Positions 8,343 through 17,981 are shown, counted from the stretch's first letter. The stretch: 64,000 nt of DNA from Bradyrhizobium elkanii USDA 76 (GCF_023278185.1 NZ_CP066356.1:2100001-2164000); one strand, 5' to 3'. Made by a program: numbers and translations. Notes: generated from the sequence alone by a model not told the origin.

Positions 8343-9278
8343 ATGGATTACAGGCAGCTTCGTTACTTCATCGCGGTGGCCGAAGAGCTCAGCTTCAGCC
8401 GCGCAGCGAAACGTTTGCATGTCAGCCAGCCGCCGCTGAGTACGCAGATCAAAGCGATGGAGGAAGAGCTCGGCACGCGCCTGTTGGCGCGGACGCGGCG
8501 CGCGGTGGAACTGACGCAGGCCGGACAATTGCTGCTGGAACATGCGCGGCGCGCGGTCAGCGAGCTTGATCTGGCGTCGGAGACGGTGCGACGTGCGGCG
8601 CGCGGCGAGGCCGGCATGATCCGCGTCGGCTTCACCGGCTCGGTCCCGATGCTCGACATGTTCGCCGAGCTATTCCGCAGCTTTCGCGCCAGCTATCCGC
8701 GGGTGAAGATCGAGCTCCGGCACATGTCGACGGCAACGCAGCTGCGCGCGCTTGCCGACGCCGAGCTCGATGTCGCGATCATGCGCCCGCCGCTCGATTT
8801 CAGACCGGCGGCCGATCTGCAGGTCCATGTGGTTTGGCGCGACCGGCTGATGGTGTTCCTGCCGCTGGATCATCCGCTGGCCGGCGCGAAGGGGGCGCTT
8901 GAGATGGCCGACCTTGCCGAGCATGAATTCGTCGGCATGGCCGAGAGCGGTTGCGGCGTCGGCGATCAGGCCGCGATGCTGTGCCGGCGGGCGGGCTTTG
9001 CCCCGCGCGTGGTGCAGGAGGCGCATGAGCTGCGCACCGTGCTCAGCCTCGTTGCGGCCGGGATCGGGCTTTCGATCCTGCCGTCCTGCTACCAGCAGGC
9101 CGGCGTGATGAATGTGGTGGCGAAGCCGCTGGACACGCCGGATGCGGAAAGCCGCATGCTGGTGGCGATGCGCTCCAGCGCCTCGCTGCTGCCGCGCCGG
9201 TTCGTCGAATGCGCGCTGCAGGCGGCGTCGCGCAGCGTACCGCCGCTCGTCCCCGAGGTCGCAGCAGTGCGTCGTTGA
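8343..9278 (+). CDS. LysR-family transcriptional regulator (divergent to ligJ operon)
   Basis: A 311-residue LysR protein. The winged helix-turn-helix is at residues 1-60 (MDYRQLRYFIAVAEELSFSR, then LHVSQPPLSTQIKAMEEELG). A type 2 periplasmic-binding effector domain follows from about residue 90 (IRVGFTGSVPMLDMFAELF, VVWRDRLMVFLPLDHPLAG). The subgroup resembles CatR/BenM-like regulators of aromatic catabolism. It is transcribed divergently from the 2-hydroxyacid dehydrogenase-MFS-MFS-ligJ-aldolase operon, so it probably activates that operon in response to an aromatic-derived intermediate. The SD is weak (GGAATAAGCG). Confidence 0.9.
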   Translation: MDYRQLRYFIAVAEELSFSRAAKRLHVSQPPLSTQIKAMEEELGTRLLARTRRAVELTQAGQLLLEHARRAVSELDLASETVRRAARGEAGMIRVGFTGSVPMLDMFAELFRSFRASYPRVKIELRHMSTATQLRALADAELDVAIMRPPLDFRPAADLQVHVVWRDRLMVFLPLDHPLAGAKGALEMADLAEHEFVGMAESGCGVGDQAAMLCRRAGFAPRVVQEAHELRTVLSLVAAGIGLSILPSCYQQAGVMNVVAKPLDTPDAESRMLVAMRSSASLLPRRFVECALQAASRSVPPLVPEVAAVRR

Positions 9279-9469
9279 TCGTGCTGCACGCCCTATACTT
9301 TCGTTGACCGTAGTCTTCCGGCATCCAGTCTGGCCTTGCTCTTGCATCGTTCAGTGTCAGGTGCGGGGGCGCGGTTGTGCCGTGTTCTCGCCCGCGACGG
9401 TCATGTCGCGGGCGAACAATGCGTGACGCGCGCCCGCAGCTGGATCAAAATCTGCGGAGACGAGACGAC

Positions 9470-9820
9470 ATGCACGTCATCACACGTGCGGCACTGCTGC
9501 TTGGGACGATTTGCCTCGCATCACCGGCCTTGGCGCGCGACGACGGCCGCTACGCCAATTCACCGCTAAAGCCCTGGTTCGAGAGCCTGCGCAGCGGCTA
9601 TGGACAATGCTGCTCGGATGCCGACGGCTATGTGGTCGCCGATCCCGACTGGGAGTCGGATCACGGCCACTATCGCGTGCTCATCGACAATGAATGGGTT
9701 GTCGTGCCGAACGAGGCCGTGATCACCGAGCCGAACAAAGTCGGGCGCACCATGGTGTGGAAGCACTATATCGACGGCCATCCGCGCGTGCGCTGCTTCA
9801 TGCCGGGCAGCATGACCTGA
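9470..9820 (+). CDS. Small exported protein of unknown function
   Basis: A 116-residue protein. The ATG at 9470 is preferred because the N-terminus from there is a classic signal peptide (MHVITRAALLLGTICLASPALA) with cleavage before RDD; a GGAGA lies a little upstream. The mature part is about 94 residues and contains a CC pair (GQCCSDADGYVV), a tryptophan-rich strand region (DNEWVVVPNEAV) and a late Cys (RVRCFMPGS). I recall similar short periplasmic proteins in Bradyrhizobium genomes but know no function. The cysteines could form disulphides in the periplasm. It stands alone between the LysR gene and the next, convergent, gene. Confidence 0.75.
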   Translation: MHVITRAALLLGTICLASPALARDDGRYANSPLKPWFESLRSGYGQCCSDADGYVVADPDWESDHGHYRVLIDNEWVVVPNEAVITEPNKVGRTMVWKHYIDGHPRVRCFMPGSMT

Positions 9821-9842
9821 GGCACGTTATCCGGACTGCAAC

Positions 9843-10739
9843 TCAGGCCGGCGGAACGAAGACCCGGTTCGGGAATGCCTGCTCGACGACGTCGAGAAAC
9901 GCGCGAACCTTTGCACCGACCAGCCGTCGCGAGCTCTGCAGCGCCCAGATCTCGACCGGAGGTCGGGTATCCGTTCCCCAATAGGCAAGGCGCCCCGCGG
10001 CAATGTCGTCGTCGACCAGCAGCTTGGGCAGCAGGGCCGCGCCGGCGCCTGCAAGCACCGCATCGCGCATCATCAGCATGGATGAGAGGCGCAACATCGG
10101 CCGCGGCTTGAGCATCAGCCCATCGTGTTCATGTCGGATGCGCCAGACCGTGTCCGGTGGCGTCGGCGACATCACAACAGCATCGACGGAGACGCCATCC
10201 GGATCGTGCGCGGAGGCCGTCGGTCGTTGCTGGTCGGGATGCGCCACGACCAGCAGCTCGTCATGCAGGAAGCGGCGGCCGACGAGACGTTCGTCCGGTG
10301 ACGGGTTGATGCGGATGACAAGGTCATAGCCGTCTTCCACCGGATCGACCAGGCGATCCTCGGCGACGATCTCGAGCTGGACGTCGGGAAAGGCGTGCGC
10401 AAAGCGTGCACCGATCCGGCCGAACGCGACATGGGCGAGCAAGACCGGCGCACTGACCCGCAAGCGGCCGCGCGGCGTCGACGCGCCGAGCACCACGGCT
10501 TCGCCGGCCTCCGCGATGTCGGACAATGGACCGCTGGTGCGCTCGTGCAGCGCGCGGCCCTCGTCGGTCAATCGCAGACTCTGCGAACCCCGTTCGATCA
10601 AGCGGACGCCGAGACTCTGTTCCAGTTCGGCGACGCGGCGGGACAGCGTGGCCTTGGCTCGTCCGGAAGCGCGGCTGGCGCGGCCGAACCCGCCATGCGC
10701 GGCCACCAGGTTGAAATCGGCGAGTGCCTGAAGGTCCAT
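9843..10739 (-). CDS. LysR-family transcriptional regulator (divergent to NmrA-like gene)
   Basis: A 298-residue LysR protein. The ATG at 10739 begins MDLQALADFNLVAAHGGFGR and gives the standard helix-turn-helix start; a longer open frame upstream runs into the neighbouring gene and is ignored. The effector domain has RGRLRVSAPVLLAHVAFGRI and EDGYDLVIRINPSPDERLVGR, typical of the large CrgA/AaeR-like LysR subgroup. It lies 117 bp from the divergent NAD(P)-binding protein gene at 10857. In this common arrangement the regulator controls the oxidoreductase in response to a small molecule. The effector is unknown. Confidence 0.88.
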   Translation of the reverse strand: MDLQALADFNLVAAHGGFGRASRASGRAKATLSRRVAELEQSLGVRLIERGSQSLRLTDEGRALHERTSGPLSDIAEAGEAVVLGASTPRGRLRVSAPVLLAHVAFGRIGARFAHAFPDVQLEIVAEDRLVDPVEDGYDLVIRINPSPDERLVGRRFLHDELLVVAHPDQQRPTASAHDPDGVSVDAVVMSPTPPDTVWRIRHEHDGLMLKPRPMLRLSSMLMMRDAVLAGAGAALLPKLLVDDDIAAGRLAYWGTDTRPPVEIWALQSSRRLVGAKVRAFLDVVEQAFPNRVFVPPA

Positions 10740-10820
10740 CGGTTCTGTTCCATATTCGAGACGGTATGTCCAAATAGTGGCATCTTCAAAGTAAAATTGG
10801 AACGGATAGCTTCTCGGCGA

Positions 10821-10837
10821 CGGCAGACGGTCTGCCG
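10821..10837. promoter_or_regulatory. 17-bp perfect palindrome in LysR/NmrA-like divergent gap
   Basis: CGGCAGACGGTCTGCCG has 8-base arms around a single G. It ends five bases before the AAGGAG SD of the downstream gene. It may be an operator or an mRNA hairpin next to the ribosome site. A LysR T-N11-A box is not obvious within it. Confidence 0.4.
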
Positions 10838-10856
10838 AAAAGAAGGAGTATTCGAC

Positions 10857-11735
10857 ATGGCTATTCTGGTGACAGGCAGCACAGGCACCATCGGCACCCA
10901 GGTTCTCAATCATCTCGCCGGTCAGGGCGTCGAGGTTCGGGCCCTGACGCGTTCGCCCGGCAAGGCGCAATTTCCGCAGCACGTGACGGCCGTTCGCGGC
11001 GATCTTGCCGACGTGGATTCGGTCCGCGCGGCGCTCATTGGCGTCAGCACGCTGTTCCTGCTGGTACCGAACGCCGCCGACGAACTGACGCAGGCGATGC
11101 TGACGCTGACCGCTGCGCGCGAGGCCGGCGTCAAGGGCATCGTCTATCTCTCGGTGTTCAAGGGCGAGGCCTATGCCGACGTGCCGCATTTCGCCGGCAA
11201 GCACACGGTCGAGCGGATGATCGAGGCGCTCGATCTTCCCGCGACCATCCTGCGTCCGGCCTATTTCATCCAGAACGATCTTCGGCTGAAGGATCCGCTG
11301 CTGAACTTCGGCGCCTACGGCATGCCGATCGGCGCGAAGGGCATCTCGATGGTCGACATCCGTGACATCGGCGAGGCGGCCGCGATCGAGCTGCTGCGCC
11401 GCGAACGCGCGTCCGCCCCGCTGGGCCGCGAGACCTACGCGCTGGTCGGCCCCGACGTCGTGACCGGCGCGGGCGCGGCTGCGATCTGGCGCGATGAGCT
11501 TGGCCGCGCGGTCAGCTATGGCGGCGACGATCTCGCGGTGATGGAGCAGCGTTTTAAGGCGGCGATGCCGGCATGGCTCGCGCTCGACATGCGCCTCATG
11601 TTTGGCCGGTACCAGAGCGACGGCGCGGTCGCGACGGCCGACGAACTGGCACGCCTGACGAAGCTGCTCGGCCGCGCGCCGCGGGCCTATCGCGATTTCG
11701 CCCGCGACGCCGCCACGCAGTGGCGCAAGGGCTAG
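10857..11735 (+). CDS. NmrA-like NAD(P)-binding oxidoreductase (atypical SDR)
   Basis: A 292-residue protein that starts with a Rossmann motif (MAILVTGSTGTIGTQVLNHL, GxxGxxG) and continues as an NmrA/QOR2-like atypical short-chain dehydrogenase. It lacks the YxxxK pair of classical SDRs. Family members bind NADP(H) and act as quinone reductases or redox sensors. AAGGAG lies nine bases before the ATG at 10857. The frame is open far upstream but that part is antisense to the LysR gene. Its stop overlaps the stop of the convergent amidotransferase gene in a CTAG. Function is only known at family level. Confidence 0.85.
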   Translation: MAILVTGSTGTIGTQVLNHLAGQGVEVRALTRSPGKAQFPQHVTAVRGDLADVDSVRAALIGVSTLFLLVPNAADELTQAMLTLTAAREAGVKGIVYLSVFKGEAYADVPHFAGKHTVERMIEALDLPATILRPAYFIQNDLRLKDPLLNFGAYGMPIGAKGISMVDIRDIGEAAAIELLRRERASAPLGRETYALVGPDVVTGAGAAAIWRDELGRAVSYGGDDLAVMEQRFKAAMPAWLALDMRLMFGRYQSDGAVATADELARLTKLLGRAPRAYRDFARDAATQWRKG

Positions 11736-12442
11736 CTGCCCCCGTGCACGAGGAAGCGCGTGACCACACCGCCAAGCGTGGCGTGGTCGAGCGGTTCGGT
11801 GAGCGAGGACTTGGCGGCTTCGATCAGGGCATCCGGCGCGCGGCCGCGATGCAGATCGCAGAGCGCGCCGGCGTAGTCGGCGGTGAATTCCGGATGCGGC
11901 TGCACCGACAGCGTCGTGCCGTTGGCATAGAGCAGGCCGGCATGCGGCGTGAACCCGGACGACAGGATGGTGCGCGCGGAGGCGGGCGGGGTGATCATCT
12001 GGTCCTGATGCGAGCAGGCGACGGCGATCGTCTCGCCGTCGATCAGTCCGTTGTCCGGCGCGATCCGATAGACATGGCGCCCGATGCCCCAGCCTTTCTC
12101 GGATTTGCGCACCGTGCCGCCGAGCGCCTGCGCGATCAGCTGATGGCCGAAGCAGACGCCGACGGTTGGAATGCGCTTGTCATGGGCCGTGCGCACGAAG
12201 GCTTCGAGCGGTGCGATCCATTCGACATCGTCATAGACGCCGGCGGCCGATCCCGTGATCAGGATCGCATCCAATGCCGCCGGATCCGGCAGTGTCTCGC
12301 CATTGGCGAGGCTGACGACGTCGCAAGCCACAGACGGATCGGAGGTGGCTACCATCCGCTGAAACATCTGCGGATAGCTGCCGTGGCGCTCGCGGAATTG
12401 CGGACTGACGAGCCCGGTTTCGATGATGGTGATGCGGGGCAT
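11732..12442 (-). CDS. Class I glutamine amidotransferase-like protein
   Basis: A 236-residue single-domain class I amidotransferase of the GMP-synthase-like type. The nucleophile is Cys97 in VGVCFGHQ. His183 and Glu185 in VQPHPEF complete the triad. ILITGSAAGVYDD forms the oxyanion region. Stand-alone members act on gamma-glutamyl compounds or with separate synthetase partners. No synthetase is adjacent, so a hydrolase such as a gamma-glutamyl peptidase or a glutamine hydrolase is possible. It is convergent with the NmrA-like gene, with a 4-base overlap. Confidence 0.85.
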   Translation of the reverse strand: MPRITIIETGLVSPQFRERHGSYPQMFQRMVATSDPSVACDVVSLANGETLPDPAALDAILITGSAAGVYDDVEWIAPLEAFVRTAHDKRIPTVGVCFGHQLIAQALGGTVRKSEKGWGIGRHVYRIAPDNGLIDGETIAVACSHQDQMITPPASARTILSSGFTPHAGLLYANGTTLSVQPHPEFTADYAGALCDLHRGRAPDALIEAAKSSLTEPLDHATLGGVVTRFLVHGGS

Positions 12443-12527
12443 GGAACGCGCGGACGGATGAAGGAGGATGACCCTGCCTTTACTCCGAAAGCGCCAATGG
12501 CGACAAGCCGCGCGCGGCGGTCACCGG

Positions 12528-13472
12528 TCAATTCCGCGACGGCACCGCCGCGTCGATCGTGGCGGTGTGCTGCGCTGTCGGCGCCGGTGTCGTCGCGACG
12601 ATCGCGGGCTCGGTGCGGTAGCGCGGCAGCTGATCCTCGAGCGAGTAGCCGACGCAGAGTGCGAGGCTCGACCAGACCGCCATGCTGAAATACAGCGACA
12701 TCCAGGCGATCTCCTCGCGCCACTCGGCGATGTCGTGGGTCACGACCCAGCGCCGGCTGACATCGCGCAGGCCGTCCAGCGGATGCAGCAGCGTGCCGCC
12801 GGCGGCGAGGTTGGCGCGCCAGCGGTTCAGATACATCGGGACGTCGACGGTCATCAGGAAGGCGAGGAAGGCGGCGATGCCGAGGATCGCGACGATGAAG
12901 GCCCAGCGCACCGGGCCGTGAAACTCCGGCAGCAATCGGCACAGCGCAATCCCGACCAGGAAGAACACCACTGCCCAGATCGAGTTCTCGATCGCATTGC
13001 AGAGATAATGGGTGGTCAGCACCGCATACCAGGAGAAGCATTCCGCGATCACGATCAGCGGCACGATGATCCAGGCGATGTTCACGGTGGTTTCGGCGCC
13101 GGTCATGCTGCCGAGTTGATGCAGGATGATCGCCCATTGCGCGGCGAAGCAGACCTCGGCGACGGTGGCGACGGTACGGCCGACCATGACGCTCGACAGC
13201 CAGGTGTCGAACAGGCAGATGCGCTGCACGTCGGCGCGCGGCAGGACCGAGCGGAAGGCGCAGCCGAACACATAGGCCGCGCACAGCAGCATCATCAGGC
13301 CGATGCCCGAGGTGTTGCTGAAGCTGCCATTGGCCTGTTCATTGAACTGGCGATAGAGCGCGAACCAGATCGCGATGTTGGCGGCGCTGACGAGGCTCAA
13401 GAAGCCCCACCACCGGACCACTGGATTTGACCAAGCCAGCGAAACCGGCCGCGCCCGCCACTCCATGCTCAT
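12528..13472 (-). CDS. Multi-spanning membrane protein of unknown function
   Basis: A 314-residue protein with about seven or eight hydrophobic segments, for example WWGFLSLVSAANIAIWFAL, GLMMLLCAAYVFGCAF, IAWIIVPLIVIAECFSWYAV, SIWAVVFFLVGIALCRLL and WAFIVAILGIAAFLAFLM. The C-terminal tail is hydrophilic and rich in Thr and Ala. I do not recognise a family. Cysteines and tryptophans within the membrane segments and an HYLCNAIENSIW segment stand out. The ATG at 13472 is preferred because GGAG lies six bases upstream. The 186-bp region upstream holds a tandem repeat and an inverted GACAG pair. Confidence 0.7.
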   Translation of the reverse strand: MSMEWRARPVSLAWSNPVVRWWGFLSLVSAANIAIWFALYRQFNEQANGSFSNTSGIGLMMLLCAAYVFGCAFRSVLPRADVQRICLFDTWLSSVMVGRTVATVAEVCFAAQWAIILHQLGSMTGAETTVNIAWIIVPLIVIAECFSWYAVLTTHYLCNAIENSIWAVVFFLVGIALCRLLPEFHGPVRWAFIVAILGIAAFLAFLMTVDVPMYLNRWRANLAAGGTLLHPLDGLRDVSRRWVVTHDIAEWREEIAWMSLYFSMAVWSSLALCVGYSLEDQLPRYRTEPAIVATTPAPTAQHTATIDAAVPSRN

Positions 13473-13580
13473 TCACCGCTCCGCGTGTAACCGAATTGAT
13501 ATTGAACTGTAGCAATTCTGTCATAGAAGACAGCGAATCACGACTAAAAATTGCGTGTGGGAGCGAGCGGGGCAGATCCA

Positions 13581-13644
13581 ATTGTGACAGTGCCCGATTA
13601 TGACAGTGCCCGATTGTGACAGTGTGCGATTGTGACAGTGCGCG
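13581..13644. repeat. Four tandem copies of a 16-bp unit
   Basis: Units at 13581, 13597, 13613 and 13629 follow ATTGTGACAGTGCCCG. Unit 2 has ATTATG, unit 3 ends GTGTGCG and unit 4 ends GTGCGCG. The array lies about 110 bp before the membrane protein start and 15 bp after the Lrp stop. CTGTC-N6-GACAG at 13518-13533, between array and gene, reuses the GACAG core, so a multi-site operator is possible. There are no spacers, so it is not a CRISPR. Confidence 0.85.
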
Positions 13645-13658
13645 GTGATGCGTGACCG

Positions 13659-14132
13659 TCAGCCGCGCAGCGCGGTCTCGGGAATGGTGCGACGAACCAC
13701 CTCGCGCATCGCGAAGCTGGAATGGATGCGGGCGACGCCCGGCATCCGCGACAGATGCTGCTTGTGGATGCGCTCGAAGTCGGCGATGTCGCGGGCGATC
13801 ACCTGCAGATGATAGTCGTCGCTGCCCGACATCAGATGGCAGGACACGACGTCGGGGCAGCGCGCGATCGCGGCCTCGAAGGCTGCGAGATAATCCTCGC
13901 TCTGCTTTTCCAGCGTGATGGTGACGACGACGGTCGTCACGAGGCCAAGCGCTGATGGTTCGAGGTCGACGCGGTAGCCGCGGATCACGCCGATCTCCTC
14001 GAGATGGCGGATGCGCCGCGCGCAGGCGGTCGGCGACAACCCGACCTTCTCGGCAAGCTCGATCTGGCTGGCGCGGGCATCAGCGACCAGCTCGGCGAGG
14101 ATTCTGAGGTCGATACGATCGAGACCGTCCAC
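13659..14132 (-). CDS. Lrp/AsnC-family regulator of alanine dehydrogenase
   Basis: A 157-residue protein, the usual Lrp length. The GTG at 14132 (VDGLDRIDLRILAELVADAR) is chosen because AAGGA lies eight bases upstream and the helix-turn-helix then begins at the normal distance; an in-frame ATG at 14231 would add 33 residues unlike the family. The DNA-binding segment is IELAEKVGLSPTACARRIRHLEE. A ligand-binding RAM domain follows (VTTVVVTITLEKQ, GSDDYHLQVIARDIADFERI). It is divergent from ald with a 140-bp gap. Lrp-type regulators of ald respond to alanine and activate it. Confidence 0.9.
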   Translation of the reverse strand: MDGLDRIDLRILAELVADARASQIELAEKVGLSPTACARRIRHLEEIGVIRGYRVDLEPSALGLVTTVVVTITLEKQSEDYLAAFEAAIARCPDVVSCHLMSGSDDYHLQVIARDIADFERIHKQHLSRMPGVARIHSSFAMREVVRRTIPETALRG

Positions 14133-14272
14133 GCAGATTTCCTTCAAGAGCTGAGCTGAATGCGAAGGATATGAGCGTATTTGACTGTGAGCAAGCCGGA
14201 AATCGCTGAGAAACGCCATGTGACGGGGCATAGCCTTAAGGCTGGCGGAAACGAATCCTCAAGGAGCGGACC

Positions 14273-15388
<1,116 letters not shown>

Positions 15389-15423
15389 GGCGAAATCCGA
15401 AAGATCTAATTGCAGCGGGTCCA

Positions 15424-15550
15424 ACCTCCCCTTGAAAAAGGGGAGGTCGCTTTGCTCGCCAGAGCAAAGCGGGTGGGGATCTGCTCTCTCCACATAGAGC
15501 GCCGCCTGTGGCGGACCCCCATCCCGACCTTCCCCCTTCCAGGGGGAAGG
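15424..15550. repeat. Composite palindromic intergenic repeat, family B, copy 1
   Basis: Hairpins in order: ACCTCCCCTT-GAAA-AAGGGGAGGT at 15424-15447; GCTTTGCTC-GCCA-GAGCAAAGC at 15449-15470; a GGGTGGGGAT / ACCCCCATCCC outer pairing; and CCTTCCCCCT-TCC-AGGGGGAAGG ending at 15550. The same plan recurs at 26675-26841 and 31847-32021. It lies after ald, where it could also end transcription. Confidence 0.75.
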
Positions 15551-15572
15551 AGAAGACAGACATTCAGTATCC

Positions 15573-15662
15573 GTAGCCCGGATGCAGCGAAGCGAAATCC
15601 GGGGCCGATCTCTTCGTGGAGGGAGACTGACCCCGGATTTCGCTTCGCTTCATCCGGGCTAC
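15573..15662. repeat. Palindromic repeat, family C; supplies the stop of the IclR gene
   Basis: The arms GTAGCCCGGATG and CATCCGGGCTAC bracket an inner pair AGCGAAATCCGGGG / CCCCGGATTTCGCT and a central loop. Its last bases give the TAG stop (15659-15661) of the minus-strand IclR gene, so the repeat has joined the end of that coding sequence. I recall elements with this GTAGCCCGGATG core as common in Bradyrhizobium. Confidence 0.75.
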
Positions 15663-16429
15663 GGCGCTTCACTTGTCAGTTCTTTCAGCCGGCTCTGCAT
15701 CACCTCGATGATGTGCGCGCGCTTTGCCGCGATGCGTTCGATCGGGCCGCCAATGCCGATAGCCAGCGGAGCGCGTCGCTTCGGCAGGGGAACGAGCATG
15801 CCTATCGTGCTTGCGCCCGGCGTCGTGCGGCCGCCTGACTCGGAATAGCCGCGGCGGCGAATGCGCTCGACCTCCTCGAGAAAGGCGGATTCGCGAACGC
15901 GCGCCGATTGACTCGGCTCCTCGGCATTGTTGCGGCGGATAATGCCGCGAATTTTGGTGTTCGGCATTTGGCTCAGCAGCACATGTCCGAGCGCGGTCCG
16001 CACCATCGGCCGTATTTGACCGGCTTGTGCTGTGTACTGAAGCTGAGAGCCGCCGGGGACAACGTGCAGATATTGCATCCCGGCGGCGCCGGCCTGTTGT
16101 CCGAGCATGACGGTTTCGCCGCCCGTCGCGGTCCAGAGTTCCTCCATCAGATCGGTGAGCTTGGTATCACGGAACGGGGAACGACGGATCCAGTCACCCA
16201 GCAGATTGACCCGGTAGCTCGGGATGAAAAGCCGGGTCTTTCGCTCGTATTCGAGGTAGTTCAATTCGACGAGACATCGAAGCAACACCGACGTGCTCGA
16301 TTGGGGCATCTCCAACGCGGACGATATTTCGGTCACGGAAGCAGCCCGCTTTGTTTTCCGAAAGAACTCCAGAACTGCAAACGTCCGCATGGCCGATTTG
16401 ACGATGGCCGTCTTATTCGGATTCGGCAT
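15659..16429 (-). CDS. IclR-family transcriptional regulator
   Basis: A 256-residue IclR protein. The N-terminal winged helix is at residues 10-75 (AMRTFAVLEFFRKTKRAASV, then EISSALEMPQSSTSVLLRCL). The effector domain runs from about residue 90 (DLMEELWTATGGETVMLGQQ, GHVLLSQMP, GGPIERIAAKRAHIIEVM). GAGGAG lies 6 bases before the ATG at 16429. It is divergent from leuC by 145 bp, and a perfect palindrome lies in that gap. It is therefore the likely local regulator of the leuCDB-transporter operon. IclR members usually sense small carboxylates or aromatic acids. The last codons come from an intergenic repeat. Confidence 0.9.
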   Translation of the reverse strand: MPNPNKTAIVKSAMRTFAVLEFFRKTKRAASVTEISSALEMPQSSTSVLLRCLVELNYLEYERKTRLFIPSYRVNLLGDWIRRSPFRDTKLTDLMEELWTATGGETVMLGQQAGAAGMQYLHVVPGGSQLQYTAQAGQIRPMVRTALGHVLLSQMPNTKIRGIIRRNNAEEPSQSARVRESAFLEEVERIRRRGYSESGGRTTPGASTIGMLVPLPKRRAPLAIGIGGPIERIAAKRAHIIEVMQSRLKELTSEAP

Positions 16430-16463
16430 GGCTGGCTCCTCGGCGGGTCAAGTACCGCACCTC

Positions 16464-16479
16464 CATCACATATGTGATG
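16464..16479. promoter_or_regulatory. 16-bp perfect palindrome, candidate IclR operator
   Basis: CATCACATATGTGATG is fully self-complementary. It lies 35 bp upstream of the IclR start and 96 bp upstream of the leuC start, in the shared divergent promoter region. Size and position fit an IclR binding site that would control both directions. Confidence 0.55.
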
Positions 16480-16574
16480 TTAGGGCAAAACTGCTTCACT
16501 TGACGACAACTTTGGCTCAGATTGGCGTCAATAAGATCAAGCCGCATGGAAACGCACAGAGCAGGGGAAGGCGG

Positions 16575-17978
16575 ATGCCCGGCCGAAGTTTGCTCGAGAA
16601 GATCTGGGACCAGCACGTCATTGCTCGCCTCAGCGAGGACACTGACCTCCTTCATATCGACCGCCATCTGCTGCACGATCTCGGCGGTTCGCGCGGCCTG
16701 CTCGATCTCAAGAGCCGGGGCCTCAAGGTCCACAATCCCGAATTGACCTTTGCGACGCCGGATCACGCGCTGTCCACGGCGCCCGGCCGCGCCGGAACCA
16801 GCAAGATCGGACTGGAATTGCTGGCGGCGCTGCGGGTCGAGACCTCGGCGAGCGGCATCACGCTGTTCGATGTCGATCAGCCCGGCCAGGGCATCGTCCA
16901 CGTCATTGGTCCGGAACTTGGCTTGAGCCTGCCGGGCGCCACCATCGTCTGCGGCGACAGCCACACCTGCACCCATGGCGGCTTGGGGGCGCTCGCCTTC
17001 GGCATCGGGTCGAGCGAGCTCACCCATGTGCTGGCGACGCAGGCGCTGATCCAGCGCCGTCCGAAGACGATGCGCGCGCGCTTCGAGGGCAAGCTGCCGC
17101 TCGGCGTCACTGCCAAGGACATGATCCTGGCGCTGATCGGCCATATCGGCGCTGCCGGCGGCACCGGCTATGCGGTCGAATATGCCGGCAGTGCGATCCG
17201 CGCGCTGCCGATCGAGGGCCGGCTGACGATCTGCAACCTCTCGATCGAGCTCGGCGCCAAGATGGGCATGGTGGCGCCGGACGAAAAGACGTTCGAATTC
17301 CTCCGCGGCCGTCCCTATGCGCCGCAAGGCGAGATGTGGGATCTCGCGGTGAAAGCGTGGCGCGAACTACCGAGCGATCCCGACGCGGTATTCGATCGCG
17401 AGGTCGTGATCGACGTCGAGAAGATCATCCCGCAAGTGACCTGGGGCATCAGCCCCGAGCACGTCGTCGGCGTCGACGGCATGATTCCCGATCCGAAGGC
17501 GGTCGACGATCCGTTGCGGCGCGCCGCGATCGAGACCGCGCTGGAGTATATGGGCCTGCAGGGCGGGGCGCCGATCGCGGGCACGCCGGTCGATTGGGTG
17601 TTCATCGGCTCCTGCACCAACAGCCGGCTCAGCGATCTGCGCGCCGCGGCCGAGGTCGCCCGCGGCCGCAAGGTCGCGGCCGGGGTCCGCGCCTGGGTGG
17701 TGCCGGGTTCGGAGAACGTCAAGCGCGAGGCGGTCGCCGAAGGGCTCGACAAGATCTTCATCGACGCCGGCTTCGAGTGGCGCGAGCCGGGCTGCTCGAT
17801 GTGCCTTGCCGCCAATGGCGAGGTGGTGGCGCCCGGGCAGCGCTCGGTCTCGACCTCGAACCGCAATTTCGTCGGCCGGCAAGGGCCGCGCGCGCGGACG
17901 CATCTGGCGAGCCCCGCGAGTGCCGCGGCATCCGCCATTGCCGGCGCGATCGCCGATGTCAGGATGATGGGACGCTAG
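16575..17978 (+). CDS. leuC: LeuC-type large subunit of an isopropylmalate isomerase-like hydro-lyase
   Basis: A 467-residue aconitase-family protein. The first part has HIDRHLLHDLGG, and CGDSHTCTHGGLGALAFGIG holds one cluster ligand. The other cluster cysteines are in GSCTNSR (about residue 350) and GCSMC (about residue 408). It therefore has a complete 4Fe-4S site. With LeuD it would shift the hydroxyl of a 2-alkylmalate. The ATG at 16575 follows GGGGAAGGCGG and is preferred over a longer open frame that is antisense to the IclR gene. Local IclR control and the linked ABC importer suggest a catabolic paralogue rather than the leucine-biosynthetic copy. That is inference. Confidence 0.88.
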   Translation: MPGRSLLEKIWDQHVIARLSEDTDLLHIDRHLLHDLGGSRGLLDLKSRGLKVHNPELTFATPDHALSTAPGRAGTSKIGLELLAALRVETSASGITLFDVDQPGQGIVHVIGPELGLSLPGATIVCGDSHTCTHGGLGALAFGIGSSELTHVLATQALIQRRPKTMRARFEGKLPLGVTAKDMILALIGHIGAAGGTGYAVEYAGSAIRALPIEGRLTICNLSIELGAKMGMVAPDEKTFEFLRGRPYAPQGEMWDLAVKAWRELPSDPDAVFDREVVIDVEKIIPQVTWGISPEHVVGVDGMIPDPKAVDDPLRRAAIETALEYMGLQGGAPIAGTPVDWVFIGSCTNSRLSDLRAAAEVARGRKVAAGVRAWVVPGSENVKREAVAEGLDKIFIDAGFEWREPGCSMCLAANGEVVAPGQRSVSTSNRNFVGRQGPRARTHLASPASAAASAIAGAIADVRMMGR

Positions 17979-17981
17979 AGT

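Noticed and set aside
13581..13644. CRISPR-like array
   Set aside because: The 16-bp units are directly abutting with no spacers and there are no cas genes, so it is a plain tandem repeat.
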